Assembly: GCA_026874595.1 (NCBI GenBank)
Contig: CM049306.1
Span: 65,168,019-65,232,018 of the forward strand
Origin: Sipunculus nudus
Taxonomy: Eukaryota > Annelida > Sipuncula > Golfingiida > Sipunculidae
Reading direction: 5' to 3'
Length of the DNA stretch: 64,000 nt
A program made the position numbers and the translations under genes. Under the pieces are notes generated by a model, which saw nothing but the letters and a program-made list of their open reading frames with translations, had not been told where the DNA came from and searched no databases. Below are positions 46,096 through 55,430 of this stretch, piece by piece. How positions within the stretch are numbered: position 1 is the first letter of the stretch; every line of letters begins with the position of its first letter.

Positions 46096-46779
46096 AACAA
46101 GTGGCCCATGGGCCATGACGTTCAGCTGAATTCAGGAAGCCTTGAACAATGGGCAAAAAGACTCCCAAATTCAAAATCATGTATTTTGCCAATAGCCCTT
46201 AGATATAGGTTACAGTGACCTTAATTTACATGCAGCTGCTACCATTTATGAACTCCTGACTAATTTAGTGTTAAAATCAAGTTCTTTCACACAGCTTGTA
46301 GAAAATGGGTCAGAGTGACATATCAGGTTTCCAAGAAGATTTTGAGGGACCTCCCTGAAAGTCATGTATGAGGATTTTAGGCTAGATGGATACAATTTGT
46401 GCCCCACCTGACTCACTTGGTACTTAAAATCATATTTTCTCCCCTAATTTACAAAATATGGTTAACCATGACCTTATTTCAATTTTTCAAGGATATTTTC
46501 ATGGAACTCTAAGGATGTCAAGTTAGAAGATTCTAGGTCCAACACTCATGATTTATGCCCTCTTAATGGACAACTGCTTCATCTGAAGTTCTCAAAATAG
46601 GCATAAAAACTAGAACTGCTCATTTTTGCAGTGCAAAACAGATATATGTCTCCCCCTATAGGTCATCCCAAAACATTAGGGGTAAAATATGCAATATCTC
46701 AAAACAATGAATCTAGATCTCAGCAGATTAGACTTTGAAGTTCAACGTCACAGCTGATGACATTTTGGCACAACAACTT

Positions 46780-47420
46780 GTGTGTCAAATTTGAAGAAAA
46801 ATCTTCAGCACTAACAAAGTTATTGGGGTCACAATAAGCCTAGAATTGCATATGTTTTGACCTTGAAGATCAAGGTTCAAGGTCACATTATTTCTATCAC
46901 GTCCAAGATTTTGGTAGGAACAATGAGTGTTTCAAATTTTGGAGGAAAATATGCAGGCCTTCAAAAGTTATCTCGTCCACAAGACAGTAACTACGATTCC
47001 ACTGATTTAACCTTGAAGATCCTGGTCTAGGTCACCAGGTTTGAAACTCGTCCGAGAGCTTGGTAGTAACAATTGTTGTACCAAATTTGAGGACAAAATG
47101 TTTAATACTTCAAAAGTTATGGGGTTAAACACATTTTACATTTTGGCAGATTTTACCTTAAAGATGATGGTCAAGGTCACCAGTTTTCAAAATGTTCCAG
47201 GAACCTGACAGGAACAATATGTGTACCAAATTTGAGGAAATAATGTGGAATACTTCAAAAGTTTTGGGGTTTACAAAAAAATTTACATTTTGGCATATTT
47301 TACCTTGAATATGAAGGCCAAGGTTACTCGTTTTTAAACTCCTTCGTATGAACAATTGAGTGTTTCAAATTTTGGTGGAAAATATGGAGACCTTCAAAAG
47401 TTAACGCGTTCACAAGATAT
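46780..47420. repeat. About 145-bp internal tandem repeat, 4-5 units
   Basis: CAAATTT(G/T)(A/G)GGA..AATATG..CTTCAAAAGTTAT segments recur near 46785, 46930, 47083, 47226 and 47366, separated by an ACCTTGAAGAT..AAGGTCAC block. Confidence 0.75.
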
Positions 47421-47479
47421 CCTTCAGATGAGGACGACGATCACAGACGATGGCACTGAAAACAACATGCCTCATGGGC

Positions 47480-47495
47480 GGGGGGGGGGGGGGGG
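47480..47495. repeat. 16-G homopolymer
   Basis: Sixteen G residues between the 145-bp and 330-bp repeat blocks. Confidence 0.9.
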
Positions 47496-47499
47496 TAGC

Positions 47500-48890
47500 C
47501 ATCAGTAGCCACAGCACTCCATGATCAAAAAGCATGCAAAGAATCATATCAATCAATGCATTTGTTATTCAAATACAGAAGCTTTTGTATCACATGTTTA
47601 ATTATCCTGGGGGTACTTACGAGCCCCATTGCTCAGAGGATAAAAGTAACAGAGACATAATTTCAGGTTTCCATAAAGACTGGTCATGAACCTCCCTGGT
47701 TGTCAGGTAAGAAGATTCTAGGTCAAACAGTGAAGACTTGTGGCTTGTTAACAGATGGCTGCTTCATTTGAAGGTCTAAAAAATAGAAAAAAATGGGTGA
47801 AAATTCGAAAAAAATAGAGGTCGGGCCACTTGTCTACAGGATCTTATGAAGCACTCCATGATGAAAAAGCAGGCAAAGAATCAAAGCAATCAATGCATAA
47901 GTTATTCAAATACATAAGCTTTTGTATCACATTTTAATTATTCTGGGGGTACTTACAAGCCCAATAGCTCGGAGGATATGGGTAACAGAGACCTAATTTC
48001 AGGTGTCCATGAAGACTTTTCATGGACCTCCTTAGATGATAAGTAAGAAGAATCTAGGCCAAATAGTGATGATTTGTGCCCTGTTAACAGATGATGATTT
48101 ATTTGAATGGTCTCAAAAATAAAAAAAAATGCTTGAAAATTAAAAAAAAAAATATAGGCGGCGTCACCTGTCTGCAGGAACTGTCCATGATCAGTTAGCA
48201 TGCAAAGAATCATGGTGATCAATGCATTAGTTTTCAGATACTGAGGTGTTTGTATCAAATTTTTAATTAATCTTTTGGGTACTTTCGAGCCCCAAAGCTT
48301 GGAGGATATATGTAACAAAAACCTAATTTTAGGTTTTCAAGGTTATTTTTCAATGACTTCACTAGATGTCAAGTATAAAGATTCTAGGTCCAGCGGTTAC
48401 GATATGTGCCTTGTTAACAGATGAGGCTTTATTTGAAGGTCTGAAAAATAGAGAAAAAGTGCGTGGAAATTCGAAAAATACAGGTGGCGCAACCAGTCTG
48501 CAGGAACTGACGGAACATTCCATGATGAATATTCATGCAGAGAATCATGGTGATCCATGCATTAGTTATTCAGATACTCTGAAATTTTTATTTAGTCTGA
48601 GGGGTACTTACGAGCCCCGTAGCTCGGAGGATATGGGTAACAGAGAGACTAAATTTCAGATTTGCACGGAGACTTCATGGATCTCCTTTGATGTCAAGTT
48701 AGAAGATTCCAGGTCAAATGTTTTTAATTTATTATTCTGGGGGGGGGGGGGGTGCTAACGAGACCCATAGCTTGGAGAAAATAGATAACATTGACCTGAT
48801 TTCAGGTTTCCAAGGAGATTTTTCATAGACCTCCCTGGATGTCAAGTTAGAAGATTCCAGGTCCAGCTGTTACGATTTGTGCCCTATTTA
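47500..48890. repeat. About 330-bp internal tandem repeat, four units
   Basis: Unit joints carrying GTTAACAGATG lie near 47749, 48084 and 48413. Units share TTTGAAGGTCT, GGTGGCGC-like, CTGGGGGTACTTACGAGCCC and GATATGGGTAACAGAGACC segments with 4557-5895. The last unit has a 14-G run (48739-48752). Confidence 0.8.
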
Positions 48891-49189
48891 CGGACGGCCG
48901 GACTGCCGGACGGCCAGACGGACAAAGAGTAATCGCTATAGCTCAGATGACTTTCAGTCAGCTGAGCTAAAAACCAAGCATATAAGTAAAACATTGCCAG
49001 TTTAAGGTGAAGGATTAAATTTTAAAGTCATTTACTCCTTCCACATCAGCTGAGATTTGATTCCTTTGTTTACAATATTCTATGATAAACCATAATAGGT
49101 GCACAGTTTTAAACCCACAAAAACTTTGTAATTTTTAAGTTTTCCTGAGGTTCCCAACGAATATTTTCTAAAGAAAAGACACCTTTCGA

Positions 49190-49650
49190 GGATGCTCCAA
49201 AACGCCACAAGTTCTATACTTACGATTCCTTTTCTGCGGTTGCGATTGCGCTCGCTATTGCGGATGAAGTCAAATGTACTATATTATAAAGGGCCGATTC
49301 CTTTTATGTGAGTTGCGGTAATTGGACGTCTCACCCTATCGGAAAACCTAGCTGAGGGTATGACGTGGGCGGACAAGAATTCCCGCTAAATTGCGCAAAT
49401 TAGCAGTGTCCCAGGATTTCACGTGTTAAACAGCAGTTGCCAAGAAAGCAGACCCTGTTCTCCGCATGAAAACGGATAGATCATATCGAAATCAAACACA
49501 CAATCGCAAAACAGGATCGGCCTTGACGCGACCGCTCGCCCTACCCATTAAGGTCTTTTTCCCGCAGAAAACCGCTGAAAATAGTAGAAAATCGAAGGAC
49601 GTTTTATTTTGCGTTTTGTCGTTAGTTGGTCAGTCGTTACGTTGGTTTTG
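49190..49650. promoter_or_regulatory. CpG-rich patch, possible promoter region
   Basis: By eye this stretch holds some three dozen CpG sites, far more than the AT-rich flanks. Features include TGCGGTTGCGATTGCGCTCG, a TATATTATAAAGG element near 49280-49292 and TGACGTGGGCGG near 49359-49371, the last resembling joined CRE-like and GC-box motifs. The direction of any transcript is unclear. The short frame 49466-49651 is not recognisable. Confidence 0.3.
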
Positions 49651-49798
49651 ATTGCATGGTGTTTACCCCAAAAAAGAACGGATTTTGATGAAATTTGCTG
49701 GAGGGCAAACCTCGTTATTCCTTCCGGGTTATTCCTTTGCTAGATGGCAAGGATTACCGCCATAAATTAATATTCACGAAGTTGATTTCTTTTCCTTT

Positions 49799-49936
49799 TT
49801 GTGGTTATTTAACTTTTTGAACTGCGTCTGTTTATCATCCGTGATCTATATAGAATGCCCGAGTCAGGAAATAACTCCTGTGGCTTGGTTTGAAGACTCC
49901 ATTCTCGTGCTCGATGAGCCCATCAAGCGTTACCAG
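49799..49936 (+). other. Possible exon, unrecognised
   Basis: An open frame encoding ..YIECPSQEITPVAWFEDSI.. ends at CCAG followed by GTAAAA, an acceptable splice donor at 49937. A possible acceptor ATATAG lies at 49848-49853. It lies 150 bp downstream of a CpG-rich patch, which would fit an early exon. I do not recognise the protein and see no partner exon. Confidence 0.22.
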
Positions 49937-50241
49937 GTAAAAATCATGTTTAAAGTATTGTACCATTCAGAGCCGTTAACAAAGGCTATATATAATCTAA
50001 AGAACTGCCTGAGATATGCTACAACCTCAGGAACACGTCCACCTTAATTGCCTCCGCCAGGCATTCCCTCAGCCACGTTCATCCACGTGCGTGCATGTCT
50101 GTGTGTGTTACTGTTAGGTCATAACATAACTCACGTAATCTTGAACGGGATATGATTACGTTTTCTGGGCTTTTCGGGAATCGGCCAAGAAGAAACGGTG
50201 TGGGCCGGCACATGATCCGGATTCAGGCGGGTCATCAAAGG

Positions 50242-50409
50242 AATATTCACACATGTACAGTCACTTTCACACGAATGAACATAGGAATGAAAGAAAATGC
50301 AAAGATGTTCGCATTGCTGGGTGCTTCTTAACACGTGTTTGCATTAATTTATTCGGCCCCATTTCCCATTTTCGTTCGTGCATGAGTGACTGTATATTTG
50401 TGAATACTC
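50242..50409. mobile_element. Foldback element copy 1
   Basis: The left arm AATATTCACACATGTACAGT and onward (..CACACGAA..GAAAATGCAAA) pairs with the right arm (..TTTGCATT..TTCGTGCATGAGTGAC..GTGAATACT). The arms are about 60-70 bp and imperfect. It has no coding capacity. Confidence 0.65.
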
Positions 50410-50580
50410 TGTTAAGAAAATATCTTTACTTAAAAAGCGTCAGATTTACAACCCTTAACTTCTACAAAGTCTGTACCAAAGATTAAGTACCGCTATCATA
50501 ATAGCCCATAATAGTACGTAGTACACCGCAAGCCTTGCCTAACGAAACAACATTCTAGCAAGATTAAAAAATTAACACAA

Positions 50581-50734
50581 CACAGGTGTACAGTCACTTA
50601 CGCACGAAAGAACATGGGAGATAAAGGAAATGCAAACACGTGTTGGGAAGCACCAAACAGTACGAACGTGTTTGCATTCACTTATTCGGTCCCATCCCTA
50701 TTTTCGGACGTGCATGGGTGACTGTACATTTGTG
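50581..50734. mobile_element. Foldback element copy 2
   Basis: Inverted arms run from CACAGGTGTACAGTCACTTA through GGAAATGCAAACACGT, and back through ACGTGTTTGCATTCACTTAT to GGGTGACTGTACATTTGTG, around a short centre (GTTGGGAAGCACC..). Same family as 50242-50409. Confidence 0.75.
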
Positions 50735-50846
50735 AAAAAGATTAACACATCACAATTGTTTGCATTCACTTATTCGGTCCCATCCCTATTTTCGGACGTG
50801 CATGGGTGACTGTACATTTGTGAAAAAGATTAACACATCACAATTG
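50671..50846. repeat. Exact 88-bp tandem duplication
   Basis: 50671-50758 and 50759-50846 appear identical. The copied segment is the right arm of foldback copy 2 plus the following GAAAAAGATTAACACATCAC spacer. Confidence 0.9.
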
Positions 50847-50993
50847 TACAGTCACTTACGCACGAAAGAACATGGGAAAGAAAGGAAATGCAAACATGTG
50901 TTGGGAAGCACCAAACAGTACGAACGTGTTTGCATTGACTTATTCGGCCTCATTTCCCATTTTCGGACGTGCATGAGTGACTGTACATTTGTG
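50839..50993. mobile_element. Foldback element copy 3
   Basis: Inverted arms TGTACAGTCACTTACGCACG and CGTGCATGAGTGACTGTACA bound the same core as copy 2. The 130 bp after it (ATATCTTAATTT..ATAATAGTACGTACTAC) duplicates the sequence after copy 1, so copy plus flank were duplicated together. Confidence 0.75.
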
Positions 50994-51659
50994 CATACTT
51001 AGTTTAAAAAAATATCTTAATTTAAAAAAGTCAAATAATACGTTATCACGAACATAATAGTACGTACTACAGCACAAGTCTTGCCTAATGAATCAACAGT
51101 CTAGATATATAAAAACAGCAACAGATACTCGAAAAGCTTAACAAATAAAATAATTAAAATAAACCTTATTTTTAAACTCAGAGCCAACTACATTTATTTA
51201 AAGAGAAACTGAAAATTGAGTCGTGCAACATAAGGAAATTACAGTCCGGGATTTTTTTTTATTTTAAGTACAATAATAATCTATATGCAGGGTATGATTA
51301 TTCACGAAAAAACATCTTTATGCCCGATTGGATTTTAAAGGTTAGAATCTTTGTTTCACATATTCATTTCATGTAACTGTCAAGGGAGCCAGGAGAAAAC
51401 ATCCTCGTGTAATTTGCATTGTATTTTTATCATATTGGAACGCTGGAACAGTTTCATCCTTTTTGAAGATTAGATTCACTGCCAGGTTTTAATCATAAAC
51501 TGCTATATATGTACATTCAGTCACGGACGCCCGAGTAAATTGAACTAATTTAGTAAGAAAAACAGAGAGAACTCTGACGTTCATTTCGTTCAAAAGGTCT
51601 GGCTTCAAGGCATTACTTTCAATTACTTCTTGTAAGACATTCTGTATTCTGTCTTCATA

Positions 51660-51724
<65 letters not shown>

Positions 51725-53734
51725 GGAAAGTGCGGCTGTTCGCTCTCTCACCACACTGGCACAGCTATACTTATCTCCTACACCGGATGTCTGATTATAA
51801 GGATGTTAGAAATTGGCGAAATGAAGTACATACAGAAAAACATGGATTACTTGTGCAACGTGCAAGTAATTTAAGCACAAATAATCACTCAAAAACGGAT
51901 GACTAAATTAAGCGTGGTTGCTCATTCAAGAGAAATTTTGAATTTTGAAAAAAATGTTATTGAAAATTGATATATATATATAAATAAAAAAGATTGAATA
52001 TTGCATTATATTCTTAAGGTACTTATGCAAGATATACTTTAGGCACTCATACTTTCGCAAACGTGTGGATTAGTTTAATAATTTTAGAAGATTGACCATA
52101 TGCATGACTGGATTCAAATATACGCTGATGCTGAACACGTAGTGGTAATCACAATTTTTTGTTATATTGTTATATCAAATGTAATACAGTAGACCGACAT
52201 GTCTTTATGTCTTGTTCGTCAAAGTCAGGTGGAATATATTACATGAAATTGACAAAAAGACAGAATTATTCAGATGATGATATTCCTGCTATAGAAAGAA
52301 ACTAGAGTATACAGAATATAACAGACGGCAGAACCGTTAATAACATCTGTCGCGTACAGATCCATTATGACGCATTGATCTCCGGCAAATTCTTTATGCT
52401 ATATTTCAATGCAGGCACGTTTTGTCGCCAAGACGTATTCCCATTAGAAATAAAAGATCATATTATCTTTTTTCATATGAAAAGAAAGCAGAATAACGCT
52501 TTACAATATATTAGGCTTTGAAACATCAAACCATGATATTCCTGGCGCCATGTGACAAATTTCACAGCCGGGGGTGGGTGTCAGACAAACTGAGTAATTC
52601 ATACCATGGAACATCTTTCTCTCTTTGATACAATGGGCCATCCAGCTTCCTTTGTTATCTTTTGAAAATCTGGAGAAAAGGATTTGCCAATTATTGCAGC
52701 AAGGCAGCACATTGTCAAAGGATTTGTGGAAAATAATAAGTACTACAGGGATTGTGCTCTTTTATTATTTCTCAAGCACTGCCCTCCTTCGTGAATTATT
52801 AAACGTTGTAAGTGAACAAATAAATATCGTAGGTTTGACTCCCCCTGAGAAATCAACAAGTAAATATTCTATATTTTAGTTGCTACCGATATGTAATAAA
52901 GAGAGGAAGTCCAGGGATTTAAACAGAAACAAGAGGATGAACTCGAGTGATGATCATGTGACATTTTAAATGTAATATTTAATGGTTGAGTAAAACGGTT
53001 AGCCCTAGATAACTCTTTGATATTCCGTGTCTTGTTATCCTTGATCTTGAAATTATCAGAAAACTCACGGGACAATAGATTCTAGCTCATGTCAAAGGTA
53101 ACCTTATATGTTTAAATGTCAGAAAATATTTTCAGATGCCTTTTATTATGAAGAAGCTACAACTCACGTAATGTTATCTCGCCTTCAGGGGAGAGCCAAA
53201 CTCTGTAGATGTATAGGAAAACATCCTCATGTTTAAATATGAACAGTAAAGCGAGACAATAGCTATCAGGTGCCTAAATGTCCGCCAAAGACGGATTTAG
53301 GTTGCACTGGGCCTTTGGGTTTAATCCAAACACGGGTACTTCCATCAATATGATTAAGAGTGCAAGTAACAGGAAAGACTGTTGAATTGCATTGTAATTA
53401 TATTAAATTTCATCCACGTACTTATTACATCGTGTGCTTACGAGGATTTCGTCATTCCTTCTTCCGCAACAATCTATGCTTTAGTTTACACAAACTTTAT
53501 CTCACAACTACTTTTGGGGCCAAGTAAATATTTGGGCCATCTGGCTTCAGGCGGTTCCCTTACCCTTTGCGTCTCACAGGGGTAACAATGGTAAAGTTTT
53601 GAATTGCCGTGCTAGTCTGTTATTTTCAAAATAGTAATTAGGATCTGAGGAAGAGGGGGCGAGTACCTAAAGGTTGTGTATAAGAAATCTACACAAAGCT
53701 AGTCTCCATTTACATCTTTTAGGTCTGGTGTAGT
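50994..53734. other. AT-rich stretch without recognised genes
   Basis: Short frames only (for example 52625-52879 plus and 51489-51698 minus), none with a recognisable domain. It includes the TA microsatellite at 51662-51724. Confidence 0.45.
51662..51724. repeat. TA microsatellite
   Basis: TA runs with a central ACATACA interruption. Confidence 0.95.
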
Positions 53735-54075
53735 TGGTTGTTGCGCTCTTTCGTTCTTTCGTGTCGCAATATCGACTCTTCCTTTTGCGTTTGCTCCTTT
53801 AAAATATCTTTTTGCGTTCCTTCGCTCACTTTGTTCTTTGTTTCTCTTGCTCTGTCGTCGTACTTCCATTTTTAGTTTATTTAATTCTCGCTTGTCTTTT
53901 TCTGTCTGTTACTCTCGTCATTCTTTCCTTTGTTCTCTCTTTGTTTTGTCCTATTTCTTTGTCCGTTCTTTCAGTTCTTTGCTTTGTCGTTCTGTTACAT
54001 TATCTGGTGTTCTTTATGTTTCTGCATTTTTGTATCTCTTCATTTTGCTGTTCTATCTTTGAGTCTTTATCTTTC
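53735..54075. repeat. Pyrimidine-rich low-complexity tract
   Basis: A strongly T/C-skewed plus strand with repeated TTCTTT, TTTGTT, CTTTCG and TCGTTCTTTC words. Two overlapping frames rich in Leu, Phe, Ser and Cys come from composition, not from a real protein. Confidence 0.6.
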
Positions 54076-54349
54076 CCCTCGTTTACTTTTATGAAGCTCT
54101 TATCTTGAATAAAATTGGCTGACTATAATTTTTAGCAGCCGATCCCTCCTTGCTACAGGTAGGATATCCATTTCCGAACTATATCAAGTGGACATCACAC
54201 CAAGTGGGACATCCAGATTCTTTCATTTTAAAGCAATAAAATATTATAGAATTTACAAGATATATAATTATGAAATATGTGATTAAAATACATTCGGTCT
54301 AATGATGAACTACGGTGGATAATAGTGATGAATAATGATGTATTGTTAC

Positions 54350-54445
54350 AGGTGCCCAGGGGCGTAGCCAGGATTGAGGGAGGGCAGGGGGCCATGATCA
54401 ATCGCGGATCCAGAAATTCGAGAACGTGGGGGGGGGGGGGGGCGC
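54350..54445 (+). repeat. Dispersed repeat fragment with GGGGCGTAGCCAGG
   Basis: CCCAGGGGCGTAGCCAGGA, then GCGGATCCAGAAATTCG and a 15-G run (54428-54442). This wording is common in invertebrate dispersed repeats as I remember them. Borders are undefined. Confidence 0.4.
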
Positions 54446-54502
54446 TTATATGTATGGGTAATTATAAAACTAAGTGTTATATTTATATGGTATATGTAGG
54501 TA

Positions 54503-54503
<1 letters not shown>

Positions 54504-54541
<38 letters not shown>
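54504..54541. repeat. ATT trinucleotide microsatellite
   Basis: About twelve ATT units. Confidence 0.95.
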
Positions 54542-54542
<1 letters not shown>

Positions 54543-54649
54543 CGTTGTATATTTTAGTGTATGAAAATATATATTTTTTTTATTTTCAGTTATGAATAAT
54601 GGTTATATTAAAGTTAATTACAGGTAAATGGGAAGGGTATGGGAGGGGG

Positions 54650-55173
54650 TGTCACACGAATGTTCCATGTGTTGTTGGGGTTTGGTTTGTTTGCCACGCG
54701 TAGCTCGTGTTGTGGCGGCCTCACCTGGCGAGAGAATATTCCAGCGGACACGGAAGCGTGTCAGTCAGTGTGTGGGACCTATCCGATTATCTAGTTCTTT
54801 CAGGGATTCTTTTATTACGAACACTTTACAATTAAGTGCTGCTAGTCTCAAGTTTACTTTCGGATTGCTACAAGAGCTTTACATTGGACTGTTATTCTCC
54901 AAGAGAATTTTTGTGAGCTGTTCGTCAGGTTTATACATTTTAAAGGACTTGTCGCTGTGACAGTGGTGGTACCCAGGTACTGTGCACTTTGTTTATTTTA
55001 CTGTGTAATTGTATTGATTTGTTGTTATACTGCTGTGATACTGTGTAATTGTATTGATTTAGTGTATTGTAATGTTAGGGTTGTTTTAAGAATAAAGTAT
55101 GGTTATTTGTAAACAAAAAAACACTGACTTCTTTATTCATTCCCCTAGACATTTCACGCTGCCTAGTGTTACA
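54650..55173 (+). mobile_element. Putative solo LTR, 524 bp
   Basis: The ends TGTCACAC and GTGTTACA are inverted with one mismatch and follow the TG..CA rule. An AATAAA signal sits at 55091-55096, late in the segment as in an LTR. A TACTGTGTAATTGTATTGAT segment is duplicated inside. No primer site, coding region or clear 5-bp target duplication was found, so it may be an old solo LTR or a chance combination. The 110-residue frame at 54628-54960 overlaps it and is not supported as a gene. Confidence 0.4.
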
Positions 55174-55404
55174 GAATCTGATTTTTTATCTCCTTGACAA
55201 AATTTATGTTCATCACGCATACATGATCTGTTGATATTAGGTTCCGTAACAGTATATAAATATATATGTTCCTCCGCTCTGGAAAGTTTGACCTCAGCCA
55301 CTCTCAATACAGTTTCGTCGCGGGAAAACGCCTTTCTAATGTACAGTATTAAAAAACGGGAACTGTCGCGACTGTACACCCTAAAGACAGCACATTCATT
55401 TAAT

Positions 55405-55430
55405 GGCCTTGTGGCCCAGGGGTAGAGCAC
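55405..55430 (+). repeat. tRNA-like head with RNA polymerase III A box
   Basis: GGCCTTG followed by TGGCCCAGGGGTAGAGCAC is laid out like a tRNA acceptor 5' strand, position-8 T, D-stem and D-loop with GG, and D-stem 3' strand GAGC. TGGCCCAGGGG is close to the A-box consensus TRGCNNAGYNGG. No anticodon or T arm follows; the minisatellite begins instead, so this is tRNA-derived, not a tRNA gene. Confidence 0.45.

Larger units (their letters stand above)
46096..48975 (+). mobile_element. Dispersed element, palindrome-ended family, 2.9-kb copy
   Basis: The left end is AACAAGTGGCCCATGGGCC with the perfect 14-bp palindrome TGGCCCATGGGCCA (46102-46115), then ATGACGTTCAGCTGAA. The right end has a GGACGGCCGGACTGCCGG tract and the hairpin at 48939-48969, then AAAA. 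The interior holds about 145-bp repeats (46780-47420) and about 330-bp repeats (47500-48890), the latter homologous to 4557-5895. No protein is encoded. It is the longest copy with both ends visible. Confidence 0.6.

Noticed and set aside
53812-54108. Leu/Phe/Ser-rich membrane-like frames
   Set aside because: Product of a pyrimidine-rich low-complexity tract; two frames are open for the same compositional reason.
54628-54960. 110-residue frame as a gene
   Set aside because: It overlaps the putative solo LTR and shows no domain or codon signal.
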